From assembly GCA_041395245.1 (NCBI GenBank), contig JAWLAY010000022.1:24710-88709 (forward strand): a DNA stretch of 64,000 nt, read 5' to 3'. This stretch comes from Aquimonas sp041395245. Its GTDB lineage: Bacteria > Pseudomonadota > Gammaproteobacteria > Xanthomonadales > Xanthomonadaceae. This document shows positions 1 to 8,917 of the stretch, piece after piece. Each line of letters opens with the position of its first letter. The first letter of the stretch is position 1. The translations under genes and the position numbers were made by a program. The notes under the pieces were generated by a model, which saw nothing but the letters and a program-made list of their open reading frames with translations, searched no databases and was not told where the DNA came from.

Positions 1-2
1 TG

Positions 3-203
3 GCGGACCAAATGCTCAAGGCGCGCGCAAAGGCCGGCCTTACCCAAGATGCAGTCGCTGAGCGCATGGGTACGACCAAGAGCGCGATCTCAAGGCTGGA
101 GGCTGCCGGGCGGCACGCGCCTTCGCTCGCCACGCTGAAAAAGTACGCGGCCGCTGTGGGCTGCGATCTTCAGGTCAAGCTGGTGCCACAGAAGAGTGCG
201 TGA
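3..203 (+). CDS. XRE/HigA-type antitoxin, 5'-truncated by window edge
   Basis: A helix-turn-helix DNA-binding protein of the Cro/C1 (XRE) family. The visible part carries the typical run LTQDAVAERMGTTKSAISRL, in which the recognition helix follows GTTKSAISR, and then a short C-terminal strand. The frame is open to the window's left edge (Ala-Asp-Gln before the first visible Met at 12), and relatives usually have 20-40 residues before this point, so I infer that the true start is outside. Short XRE proteins of this type are commonly the second gene of a HigBA/RelE-type toxin-antitoxin pair. The toxin would lie to the left and cannot be seen, so the antitoxin role is an inference from family resemblance. 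Confidence 0.7.
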   Translation, partial: ADQMLKARAKAGLTQDAVAERMGTTKSAISRLEAAGRHAPSLATLKKYAAAVGCDLQVKLVPQKSA

Positions 204-267
204 CGCCGAGCGCTCGAAATTTCTGGGCCGACTGACTGAACGAAGTCGTCCGGCGACCAGACGTTGG

Positions 268-630
268 ATGAGGTCAGCGTTTCTAGCGGCGCTGTGCGCG
301 CTCATTGTTGGCTGCGCGACCGGAACGATCTCCTCGCCGAGGCAAACGTTCGACGAACCTGCAGACCTGACTGCGCCCGGTCACTCTCTGGAGGAATTGG
401 AACGCCAAGGATGGGAGATTTCGGCCCCTGTCTCGGCTTCCGAGGCGGCAAGAGCGCAGGGAATCAAGGCGGAAGACAGGTCCACCAGTGACGGTCAAGA
501 GTGGCACTCGTTTACAGCTAAGCTGCAGTTGGGTGGCGAGCTCAGGCCGGTTCGGAACAACGCCGGGGTCGGGTATGCCATTTTTCGCGATGGCATGTTC
601 GTTGACATGTTTCTGTACACCATCTTCTAA
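268..630 (+). CDS. Small putative lipoprotein, function unknown
   Basis: A 120-residue protein starting with a lipoprotein signal peptide: MRSAFLAALCALIVGC, with the lipobox LIVGC and the modifiable Cys at residue 16. I chose the ATG at 268 because an in-frame start at 196 would add a charged stretch before the signal and overlap the previous gene. The mature part is hydrophilic and ends in a hydrophobic YAIFRDGMFVDMFLYTIF. I do not recognise the family. It should be anchored in the inner or outer membrane facing the periplasm. It follows the antitoxin gene by 64 bp, but no functional link is evident. Confidence 0.55.
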   Translation: MRSAFLAALCALIVGCATGTISSPRQTFDEPADLTAPGHSLEELERQGWEISAPVSASEAARAQGIKAEDRSTSDGQEWHSFTAKLQLGGELRPVRNNAGVGYAIFRDGMFVDMFLYTIF

Positions 631-964
631 CCGCTTCTTGAAAAACAGGCTGTGCAGGGGGGGGCAAGCATCGAGCAGATTGGCGCGCAGTCAGTAGCGC
701 AAGGGATCGATGACTGGCGGCGCCCTTGGCGCAAATCAGCGACGAACGGAGTTGAAGCAGGGGAGCGCGGGTCTTCTTCCGTACTCCGCTGCAGCAGCGA
801 AGCATGTTCATGATCACGGCGCGGTATGCCGCCGCCCGTTTGGCGGATTTGTTCGCTGGACTGCGTATTCGTCCTCCGCGCTTGAACAGAATCTGCCTGC
901 GATTTGCCATCTGGCTGCAGTACAGTTTGTTCGCCGCAGTCCATGGTTGCCACGGGAGGCACGG
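631..964. other. Gene-free stretch before the macroglobulin cluster
   Basis: About 330 bp between the small lipoprotein and the first DUF2135 gene. Open frames cross it on both strands, but none has a convincing start, signal or family pattern. It probably holds the promoter of the downstream cluster; I could not pick out a confident -35/-10 pair or a terminator. Confidence 0.4.
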
Positions 965-1801
965 ATGTCTGCATGTTCGGTAGGAAGGCGTGGTCGGTGC
1001 TTGCTGTGGATGCTCGCGCTTGGCGTGATGCCGGGTGTTTGGTCGCCAGCGCAGGCGGAATCCAGCGAAGCCGTGCAGGAGTGGCAGGGCCCCACGGCGG
1101 GTTGGCGGTATCACGGCTTTGGTACCTGGGGCGATGAAGCGCGCGTCGCGTATCCGACGCCGCCGATTGATCGTGGCGCGCAGCGCGGTCGCACGCTGAT
1201 CGAAGGGCGTCTGGCGGCGCAGGGCGAACGGCGTAGTCGTCACACGCTGGCGGTCAATGGCAATCCGCTGCCCTTGCTGACCGATGCCGATGGTCGTTTT
1301 GCGCGGCCTTACGCCTTCGGTGCGGGTTCCAACAGTGTCGCGGTGCTGGACGAGCAGGGCGAAACCCTGAAACAGGTGCAGTTCTACGAGGCCAATGCGT
1401 TGCGCACGCCGGTGCGCATTCGTGTGGTGCTGGGCTGGGACGATCCCGGTGCCGAGCTGGATCTGCATATCCTCACGCCCGATGGTCAGCATGCCTACTG
1501 GGCCGATCCGGTGATGAGCAACGGCGGCGGACTGGATGTCGACAGCGTTGATGGTCCTGGCCCGGAAATGTTCACCATGACGGCGCCGTTGCGCGGCCTG
1601 TATTCGGTCTACGTCAATTACTGGGGCAACTACGGCGCAGGCGGTTACAACTTCGACGAAGACAGCAACGAGCAGGAGATGATCACCACGCGGGTCAGCC
1701 TGGTGTTCAACGAAAACACGCCCAACGAACGTCGCGAAACCTTCGTCGTGCCCTTGCGGGGCATTGGCGATCTGCAACTGATCAAATCGTTCCGATACTG
1801 A
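965..1801 (+). CDS. Periplasmic DUF2135 protein, first copy (YfaP/MagA-like)
   Basis: A 278-residue secreted protein with an N-terminal signal peptide (MSACSVGRRGRCLLWMLALG, then a probable cleavage after SPAQA). The C-terminal half carries the DUF2135 pattern, RIRVVLGWDDPGAELDLHIL followed by TPDGQHAYW and a YSVYVNY strand, which looks like a beta-sandwich. It is a paralogue of the protein at 10562-11386, sharing the VLGWD...DLDLH core. The open frame extends upstream to 710, but the signal peptide and a GGGAGG-like site (ACGGGAGGCACGG) just before 965 favour this start. It lies 91 bp upstream of the five tightly packed genes of the cluster and probably belongs to it. The biochemical role of DUF2135 is not known to me. 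Confidence 0.8.
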   Translation: MSACSVGRRGRCLLWMLALGVMPGVWSPAQAESSEAVQEWQGPTAGWRYHGFGTWGDEARVAYPTPPIDRGAQRGRTLIEGRLAAQGERRSRHTLAVNGNPLPLLTDADGRFARPYAFGAGSNSVAVLDEQGETLKQVQFYEANALRTPVRIRVVLGWDDPGAELDLHILTPDGQHAYWADPVMSNGGGLDVDSVDGPGPEMFTMTAPLRGLYSVYVNYWGNYGAGGYNFDEDSNEQEMITTRVSLVFNENTPNERRETFVVPLRGIGDLQLIKSFRY

Positions 1802-1892
1802 GCTATATCAAGCGCCAACGCGCCTTGATCGGCGACCTTGCCGCCCGCGATATCGCTTCGTCCTTTGACTGCCATCCCAACACAGGCCGCCC

Positions 1893-3599
1893 ATGAGCGC
1901 ATCCGACTCCTCGACTGTATCTGCCCCGTCACCCCACGCGCCGCCCGAGCGCAAACCGGGTGCGCGCGGAGGCTTGATTCTGCTGGCTCTGGTGGTGCTG
2001 GTGGCGGTGTGGGCGTTCTGGCCGAAAACCGTTGAGGTCACCAGTGAATTCGCCGAACACAGCGGCCTGAACCTCGATCTGCACAAGCCGGATGCGCTGA
2101 TCGAAAGCCAGCATCTGGCTCGCCTGCCGCGCGATCTGCTGAAGGTGCCGGTGTTGCACGACCTGCTCAGCGAGGACTTCGTGTTCTATTACGAAGGCAA
2201 TGCGGATCGCTTGGGTGTGGTCGGTACGCTGCGCCGCATCGCCTACGAACATGAGCTGGAATGGCGCGATGAGTTGGTTGCCGAGATGCTCGACGATTCG
2301 GCCCAGATTGCGCTGTGGCGCGGCAGCGACGGCAAGCTCGCGCATGCGCTGCTGCGTCTGCGACTTGGCACCATGGCGCAAATCGGCAAGTCGCTGGCCG
2401 AAGTCGCCGCCAAGGACACCCAGTTACAACAGGTGGCCGTGATTCGCGGTGCGGGCGAGGCGGTGCCGGTCTACCGTTTGCGCTACGGCTGGGAACGCGC
2501 CGTGCTGCTGGCCGGAGTCGACGATCAGTTGCTGGTGTTCACCTCGCCGGCGCTGCTGGAAGCCGATGACGAGGCGGCGGGTCAGTTGGGCAAGGCGCAG
2601 GTCGAACAACTCGACGAGCTGTTGCGCGGCAAGCCGGTGTTCGCACCGCGATTCGCGCTGTCGGCATTGCAAGGCGAGCATCGCATCAGCGTGTCCACCG
2701 ACTATCTGGCGATGGGCTACGGACGCCTGCTGCCGCAGTGGGCGGCGGTGCGTGCCGAGTTCGATGGCGAGCAGTGGTCGGCATTCATGGCGGTACAGGA
2801 TCTGGACGCGGCGGCGGTCGAGTTCGCACCGCTGTGGTCGGCCATGCCGGATGCACCGGCGGCCTGTGTCGCAGTGCCGGTTTCGCGCGAGGCCTTGAAG
2901 GCCGTGCTCGGCAAGCTCAGTCTGGCGCAATCCTTCCCGACCGCACTGGCGGATCAACTGGGCGGCCCGGCCGCGCTGTGCTGGTATGCCGACTCGCGAC
3001 TGCATACGCCGTTGCTGGTGACGCGTCTGCGAGGAGAGGCCAAGGCCGACGATGCGGCCTTGGGTGAGGCCTTCGGTCAGATGATCGGAACGCCCGAACC
3101 GAGCTACGGCGATCAGCCCTTTGCGGTCGATGTCTCGCAGCAGGACGGACAGGTGCATTGGTCACGGCGAGTGACCTCGCTGTGGGGCGTGCATGCCGCC
3201 GCCGAGGCCGACAACGCCGAAAATCTGGAAGGTCGACGCTACTTCGATGTTGGCTTGGCGCGACACGGCGAGATGCTGCTGTTCTCGCTGGATAACCGCC
3301 TTGTGACGAAGGCCGTTGCGACGCTGGATCGACGTTATCCGCCGGTGGCAGAACGCTTGCCGGACGGCGTGGTGCCTGCGCTGGTTGCGCCGCAGCGACT
3401 GGCCACGCTGTTGGAGGCCGAAGTGCTGAACAGCTTGCCGGAGGATGTCGAATCGATCTTCCGCAACGCCGCCGAGGCGCATCTGTTGCCCAAACTGCGC
3501 GCCATGGGTACGCATCCGAACATCGCCATGGGTTTGCCTGCCGATGTCGCCGGTGACGACGACGCGCAATGGGTGCCGGTGACATGGACGCAGTGGTAA
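1893..3599 (+). CDS. yfaA: DUF2138 membrane-anchored protein (YfaA-like)
   Basis: A 568-residue protein with a short proline-rich cytoplasmic N-terminus and one transmembrane helix at about residues 25-44 (GGLILLALVVLVAVWAFWP). A large periplasmic domain follows. Its length and its position just before a DUF1175 gene and an alpha-2-macroglobulin gene match E. coli YfaA (DUF2138). The segment LARLPRDLLKVPVLHDLLSE followed by EDFVFYYE is typical of how I remember the family. No catalytic motif is visible. It ends 5 bp before the DUF1175 start and is almost certainly co-transcribed with it. A scaffold or partner role for the macroglobulin is inferred from context. Confidence 0.8.
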   Translation: MSASDSSTVSAPSPHAPPERKPGARGGLILLALVVLVAVWAFWPKTVEVTSEFAEHSGLNLDLHKPDALIESQHLARLPRDLLKVPVLHDLLSEDFVFYYEGNADRLGVVGTLRRIAYEHELEWRDELVAEMLDDSAQIALWRGSDGKLAHALLRLRLGTMAQIGKSLAEVAAKDTQLQQVAVIRGAGEAVPVYRLRYGWERAVLLAGVDDQLLVFTSPALLEADDEAAGQLGKAQVEQLDELLRGKPVFAPRFALSALQGEHRISVSTDYLAMGYGRLLPQWAAVRAEFDGEQWSAFMAVQDLDAAAVEFAPLWSAMPDAPAACVAVPVSREALKAVLGKLSLAQSFPTALADQLGGPAALCWYADSRLHTPLLVTRLRGEAKADDAALGEAFGQMIGTPEPSYGDQPFAVDVSQQDGQVHWSRRVTSLWGVHAAAEADNAENLEGRRYFDVGLARHGEMLLFSLDNRLVTKAVATLDRRYPPVAERLPDGVVPALVAPQRLATLLEAEVLNSLPEDVESIFRNAAEAHLLPKLRAMGTHPNIAMGLPADVAGDDDAQWVPVTWTQW

Positions 3600-3604
3600 G
3601 TCCG

Positions 3605-4270
3605 ATGCTTCGCCATTGTCTGGCGGTGGGTCTGCTGGGGCTGGGATCGGCGATCAGCTTGCCCGTCGCGCAGGCCGCGAGCACGCCGTCCGCCGCAGCG
3701 TCGCCTGGTCTGGATACGGCGCAGACGCGGGGCTTCCGGCAATGGTTCGTGCGCATCGTGCAGGAGCAGATCCGCCAAGGTCCCAGTCCACGCTGGTATC
3801 AGCAGGATTGCGCCGGGCTGGTGCGGTTTGCCGCCAACGAGTCGCTCAAGCCGCACGATGCGCGGTGGCTGCGCAGCATGGGCATGTCGAACGCCTGGCT
3901 GCCGCCGGAGCTTGAACTCAGTGCGGCACAGCGTCAGCTTGCGCAGCAATGGGATCAAGGCAATGGCCAGCGTGGTCCGTATGTCGATGCGATCAAGCTG
4001 GTGCAGCACAACAGCGAGCTGATCGGTCGCGACCTGCAGCAGGCCGAGCCGGGCGATCTGCTGTTCTTCGATCAGGGTGATGCACAGCACCTGATGATCT
4101 GGACCGGTCGCGATATCGCCTATCACACCGGCACCGCACGCGCCGGAGACAACGGCATGCGCCTGGTCGCCTTGGGCCAGTTGATGCAATGGAAAGACAC
4201 GCGTTGGATTCCCGACGCCCGCAATCCCAATTTCATAGGCGTCTATCGCCTGGGGTTTCTCGCACCATGA
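3605..4270 (+). CDS. yfaT: DUF1175 periplasmic protein, NlpC/P60-like (YfaT)
   Basis: A 221-residue secreted protein: signal peptide MLRHCLAVGLLGLGSAIS with cleavage near PVAQA. It matches the YfaT/DUF1175 family by length, position and the motif YQQDCAGLVRFA. Cys69 in DCAGLVRF and His162 in AQHLMIW are spaced like the Cys/His pair of NlpC/P60 papain-fold cell-wall amidases, so a peptidase or amidase fold is likely; activity is unproven. An alternative start at 3584 would overlap the previous gene by 16 bp; 3605 gives a cleaner signal peptide. Its stop overlaps the start of the macroglobulin gene (ATGA), which indicates translational coupling. Confidence 0.8.
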   Translation: MLRHCLAVGLLGLGSAISLPVAQAASTPSAAASPGLDTAQTRGFRQWFVRIVQEQIRQGPSPRWYQQDCAGLVRFAANESLKPHDARWLRSMGMSNAWLPPELELSAAQRQLAQQWDQGNGQRGPYVDAIKLVQHNSELIGRDLQQAEPGDLLFFDQGDAQHLMIWTGRDIAYHTGTARAGDNGMRLVALGQLMQWKDTRWIPDARNPNFIGVYRLGFLAP

Positions 4271-7200
4271 TGACCACGATCTTCAAGACCGCCTCTGTCG
4301 TCCGTTGCAGTGGACTGACCGCTCTGTTGCTCGCCTGCACGCTGCTTGCAGCGCCAGGCGCCCGCGCCGAGCAGAACGAGCACGTCCCCGCCAGCGACTA
4401 CCGCCCACTCGAAGGCGAACAGTTTTTCCTGCTGGCCGACAGCAGTTATGCCAGTGACGAGCAGGCGCTGGTGCGCTTGGAAGCACCCGGTCGCGACTAC
4501 CGGCGTTACAGCATGGAAGCCTACGGCGGTGCCGATGTGCGGCTGTATCGCATCGACGATCCGCTGACCTTTCTGCAACGGCAGAAGAACCTGCATCGCA
4601 TCAAGGTCGAGGGCAACTATCGCGGCGAAGGCGTGGCCAACGCGCTGGGCTACTTGTGGGATCACTGGTACCGGCAATCGCGACGCGCGATGCAGCGCGT
4701 GTTCTCGGCGCAAACCCGGCGCAACGTGACCGAACAGATGCCCGAGCTGAAGATGGGCGCCGCGATGGCGGCGCCGACCCGCTTCAGCCAGGAAACCCAG
4801 TTCGAGCCGATTGCCGGTTTGCCGCTGGTGGACCGTTTCCGCTATCCGTTGTGGGAAGCGCAACCGATCGCACCGCCTGCCGATGTGAATCTGGCCGGTT
4901 CGTCCAGCGAGTTTATCGAACCCAAGCCGGGCAACGTCTACATCCCGCTGGGCAAGCGCGCACCGGGCCTGTACCTGGTCGAGGCCATCATCGGACGTTA
5001 CCGCGCCACGACGGTGGTGTTCGTGTCCAACACGGTGGCGATCACCAAGATCGCCGGTGACGAACTGCTGGTGTGGACGGCGAGAAAGCAGGAGGGCACG
5101 CCGGTTGCCCAGGCCGATGTGTTGTGGAGCGATGGCGTGGGCGTGCTGACGCGTGGCAAGACCGACGCGCAGGGCCTGCTGCGACTGAGTCATGCCAGCC
5201 CCGAGCGCTCCTACGTGCTAGGTCAGGACAGCGAAGGCGGCGTGTTCGTGTCGGAGAACTTCTACTACGACAGCGAGATCTACGACACCAAGCTGTATGG
5301 CTTCACGGATCGTCCGCTGTATCGGCCCGGTGACTGGGTGGCGGTGAAGATTCTCGGTCGCGAGTTCAAGAGCGCCCGCGAGTCGGCCCGCGCGCAGGAT
5401 GCGCCCATCGACCTGCAGGTGCTGGACGCCAACGGCACCGTGTTGCAACAGCTGCGCCTCGATTTCACGGGTGAGCGCGGTGCGGATACGCGTTTCCAGT
5501 TGCCCGACAATGCCACCGCAGGCGGCTATGAACTGCGCTTTGCCTATCGCGGTCAGCTCTACAGCAGTGCCTTCCGCGTGGCCGAGTACATCAAGCCGCA
5601 CTTCGAGATCGTGCTGGAGCTCGACAAGGACGAACTGCATACCCACGAAGCCGTGCTGGGTGAGCTGAGCCTCGTTTACCCGGACGGCAAACCGGTGGCC
5701 GCCGCCAATGTGCAGCTCAGTCTGCGTGCGCAGCAGTTGTCGATGGTCGACAACGAATTGCAGTACCTCGGGCAATTCCCCATCGAACTGACCAGCACCG
5801 AACTCAAGACCGATGCGGCCGGCAAAGCGCGCCTGGAACTGCCTGCCGCCGACAAGCCGAGTCGCTACCTGCTGACCGTTTTCGCCAGCGATGGCGCGGC
5901 CTACCGGGTCAAGGCCAGCAAGGAAATCCTGATCGAGCGCGGTGCTGCGCAATACCGGCTGAGTGCCGACAAACGCTTCAGTGCCGCGGGTGAGCAGGTC
6001 AAGTTCAGCTATGCGCTGGAAGGACTCGGGCAGCAGAAGCCGGTGCGTTACGAATGGGTGCGACTGGAAGACCAAAGCCGCGGTGGCGACAGCCTGAGTG
6101 CGGCGGACCCGGCATTCAGTGTCGCCTTCGACCGGCCCGGCACGTACAACGTGAGTCTGCTGGATGACGAAGGCATGATCCTCGGTGGCACCGGGCATGC
6201 GGTCAGCGGCGAAGGCATCAAGAGCACGCCGGGCAGCATCGAGATCGTCTTCGACAAGCCGCAGTACCAGGCCGGAGAGACCGCGCAGGCGCTGATCACC
6301 TTCCCCGAACCGGTTGGCGATGCGCTGCTGACACTGGAACGCGATCAGGTGGAAGCGACCGCCCTGCTGAGTCAGGCCGCCGACTGGCTGCAACTCAAGC
6401 GCCTCAACGACACCCAGGTGGAAGCGCGCATCAAGGTGGTCGACGCGTTTGCCCCCAATCTGACCTTCTCGGTGCTCTACACCAAGGGCGGCGAATACAG
6501 CTTCCAGAACGCCGGTATCCAGGTCGCCATGCCGAGTGTCGATGTGGCGATTGCCACCGAACGCGAGGTCTATGCGCCGGGCGATATGGTGACCGTCGAT
6601 TTGCAGACCCGCCTGCAGGATCGCGGCGTGCCGACGCGTCTTACCGTGTCGGTGGTCGATGAGATGATCTATGCGCTGCAGCCCGAGATTGCACCGGGCA
6701 TTGGCGAATTCTTCTATCACCCGCGCCGCAATAACGTGCGCACCAGCGCCAGTCTGGCCTTCATCGCCTACGACATGGCGGTGCCGGGCGCGCCCACGCC
6801 GCCGAGTGCCAGCAACCGCAGCGAACGCGGCGTGAAGGTGCTGGAACGGCCACGTCGCGAGGAAGTCGATACGGCAGCATGGGAAGCCGATCTGGTGACC
6901 GATGCACAAGGCAAGGCGCAGTTGCGCTTCCGCATGCCCGATTCGCTCACCCGCTGGCGCATCACCGCGCGGGCGGTGGCTGCCGATGGCCTGGTTGGGC
7001 AGCGGCGTGCCTTCGTGCGCAGCGACAAGTCGCTGTATCTCAAATGGACCGGGCCAACACGGTTCCGCGCCGGTGACGAGCCGACCCTAGGCCTGTTGAC
7101 CTTCCAGAATGGCGAAGCGGATGCGGCGGTCGAGGCCGAGCTGGTTACCGAATGGAATGGTCAGACGCAAAGCCAGAATGTGACGCTGACACGCGGTGCG

Positions 7201-8913
7201 AGCTGGCTACCGCTGCCGCGTCTGGCGGTGACGGATGGCGTGTTGAAAGCGCGCCTGCAACAGGCGGGCAAGACCATCGACGCACTGGAGCTGACTCTGC
7301 ACAGCGACGCGCTGGCGTGGCAGGCGGTGTCCAGTCGTGAGCTGCATCCGAGCGCCGCATCGACGCCGCTCGATCTGCCTGCCGACGCGCATGCCATCCA
7401 ACTGCAACTGGCGACTGGCAGCGATGCGCTGTTCCGTGCGGCGCTGGATGATCTGCTGGAGTATCCCTGGGGCTGTGTCGAGCAGACCGCCAGTCGCCTG
7501 TTGCCGCTCAGCATTGCCTATCCCTTGTTGCGAGAAGGCGATGCACGCATCGATGATCGCCTGCGGCTGGCGCTGCAGACGGCGCGCCTGCGGCTGGTGC
7601 AGATGGCCGGGCCGGAAGCGCATTTCGCCTGGTGGGGCGGCGATACCGAGGGCGACGCCTTCCTGACCGCCTACGCGTATTACGCCGATCTGCACGCCAG
7701 TCGGGCCTTGGGACTGAGCCTGCCGCCGGAACACTTCCAACGCGTGCTGGACATCTACGCAAACCAGGCCGAGGCGTTGCCGCTGCTGCAGCGCGTGCTG
7801 ATTCTCGATTTCGCCGAGGCCATGGAACTGCCGGTGAAGTCGATGCTGGAAGGCGTGATGGCGCAGATGGTGGAAGCACCGTCGGCGCAGAAGAACACCG
7901 CGCGCAAGCTGGATTCGGTCAACGACTTCAACGATGCGAGCGCCGACAACGACGCCGATTGGGACGACCCGCAGAGCAGCCTGCTGCTTGGCGGACCGGA
8001 CTCCGCTCTGGCAGGCGACGTCGCGCGCTGGCTGGCCTTGCGTCTGGCGCGTGATGTCGGTGCCAACGTGCCCGGCGAACTGCAGGCACGTTCGGCGGCA
8101 ATCCAGTCGCGCCTGCAGCAGTCGAGTCTGCCCTTCGTGCGGGCCGCGTTGATGCATCGCGGTGCGGCGGATCAAACCGAAGCGTCGGAAGTGCTGGCTG
8201 CATTGGCGCCCGAGTACGCCACCATGGATCGCGCCATCGTGTTGAGTTGGTTGCAATCGGCGGCCAGTGCATCCGGCAATGCCGAAGTGCCGTCGCCGCA
8301 GGGCGCGTGGCAAGCCGTCGCCAATGCGCTGTCGCCACGCTGGGACTGGCAGGCGGCACAACCGCCTGTCGCGCTCGACCTGTCGGCCGCACCCAATGCC
8401 TGGATGGCGGCGCGGATCAGCTTTCAAAGCGCCGCGCCGGTCGAGAACGCCTTGCCGGTCAAGATCGAGCGTCGCTTGTGGAAGCTACAGCCGGGCAGCG
8501 ATACGTTCACCTTTTCGGCGGTCGCGGTGGACACGCCCGAACTCGACAGCAATGCGCTCTACCTCGACGAAGTCGTGCTGAGCAACGCCGGTGGCAAGCC
8601 GATGCGTTACGGCCTGCTGGAAGTGCCGCTGCCGCCGGGCGCGGATGTCGAACGCACGACCTGGGGCTTGCAGATCAGCGGTCTGGCGGGCGACAGCAAT
8701 GCGGCCCTGGAAGGCGCGCGTCACGAAATGGGCCAGATGAGCTACGCCGTGCCGGTCGACACACTGAGCGGTGAGCTCAGGCTGCGGCATCTGCTGCGCT
8801 TCTCGCAGAAAGGCCAGTTCGAACTGCCGCCCGCACGCTTCCATCGCATGTATCAGCCAAACAGGCAGGCCTTCGAGATCGAACCCGCGTTGCAGCACAT
8901 CGAAGTGCGCTGA
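4267..8913 (+). CDS. yfaS: Bacterial alpha-2-macroglobulin, YfaS/MagD type, with intact CVEQ thioester motif
   Basis: A 1,548-residue secreted protein, close to the usual length of YfaS. A signal peptide (MMTTIFKTASVVRCSGLTAL, cleavage near GARA) precedes a series of macroglobulin-like beta-domains, including the typical YGFTDRPLYRPGDWV segment and the MG-like FDKPQYQAGETAQALI. The conserved SLTRWRITARAV region follows, then the helical thioester domain. Alpha-2-macroglobulins trap proteases: cleavage of a bait region triggers a conformational change, and a Cys-Gln thioester covalently captures the attacker. The motif YPWGCVEQT with Cys1070 and Gln1073 is present, encoded at 7474-7485. This is noteworthy because the yfaS-type branch is generally described as lacking the thioester. 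The start overlaps the DUF1175 stop (ATGA); an adjacent ATG at 4270 is an alternative. The gene sits in the middle of the six-gene cluster. Confidence 0.92.
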   Translation: MMTTIFKTASVVRCSGLTALLLACTLLAAPGARAEQNEHVPASDYRPLEGEQFFLLADSSYASDEQALVRLEAPGRDYRRYSMEAYGGADVRLYRIDDPLTFLQRQKNLHRIKVEGNYRGEGVANALGYLWDHWYRQSRRAMQRVFSAQTRRNVTEQMPELKMGAAMAAPTRFSQETQFEPIAGLPLVDRFRYPLWEAQPIAPPADVNLAGSSSEFIEPKPGNVYIPLGKRAPGLYLVEAIIGRYRATTVVFVSNTVAITKIAGDELLVWTARKQEGTPVAQADVLWSDGVGVLTRGKTDAQGLLRLSHASPERSYVLGQDSEGGVFVSENFYYDSEIYDTKLYGFTDRPLYRPGDWVAVKILGREFKSARESARAQDAPIDLQVLDANGTVLQQLRLDFTGERGADTRFQLPDNATAGGYELRFAYRGQLYSSAFRVAEYIKPHFEIVLELDKDELHTHEAVLGELSLVYPDGKPVAAANVQLSLRAQQLSMVDNELQYLGQFPIELTSTELKTDAAGKARLELPAADKPSRYLLTVFASDGAAYRVKASKEILIERGAAQYRLSADKRFSAAGEQVKFSYALEGLGQQKPVRYEWVRLEDQSRGGDSLSAADPAFSVAFDRPGTYNVSLLDDEGMILGGTGHAVSGEGIKSTPGSIEIVFDKPQYQAGETAQALITFPEPVGDALLTLERDQVEATALLSQAADWLQLKRLNDTQVEARIKVVDAFAPNLTFSVLYTKGGEYSFQNAGIQVAMPSVDVAIATEREVYAPGDMVTVDLQTRLQDRGVPTRLTVSVVDEMIYALQPEIAPGIGEFFYHPRRNNVRTSASLAFIAYDMAVPGAPTPPSASNRSERGVKVLERPRREEVDTAAWEADLVTDAQGKAQLRFRMPDSLTRWRITARAVAADGLVGQRRAFVRSDKSLYLKWTGPTRFRAGDEPTLGLLTFQNGEADAAVEAELVTEWNGQTQSQNVTLTRGASWLPLPRLAVTDGVLKARLQQAGKTIDALELTLHSDALAWQAVSSRELHPSAASTPLDLPADAHAIQLQLATGSDALFRAALDDLLEYPWGCVEQTASRLLPLSIAYPLLREGDARIDDRLRLALQTARLRLVQMAGPEAHFAWWGGDTEGDAFLTAYAYYADLHASRALGLSLPPEHFQRVLDIYANQAEALPLLQRVLILDFAEAMELPVKSMLEGVMAQMVEAPSAQKNTARKLDSVNDFNDASADNDADWDDPQSSLLLGGPDSALAGDVARWLALRLARDVGANVPGELQARSAAIQSRLQQSSLPFVRAALMHRGAADQTEASEVLAALAPEYATMDRAIVLSWLQSAASASGNAEVPSPQGAWQAVANALSPRWDWQAAQPPVALDLSAAPNAWMAARISFQSAAPVENALPVKIERRLWKLQPGSDTFTFSAVAVDTPELDSNALYLDEVVLSNAGGKPMRYGLLEVPLPPGADVERTTWGLQISGLAGDSNAALEGARHEMGQMSYAVPVDTLSGELRLRHLLRFSQKGQFELPPARFHRMYQPNRQAFEIEPALQHIEVR

Positions 8914-8917
8914 GCGC

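Noticed and set aside
542..1777. Open frame of over 400 codons on the minus strand opposite the first DUF2135 gene
   Set aside because: It has no signal, domain or ribosome binding site, and mirrors a well-supported gene; long antisense frames are expected at this GC content.
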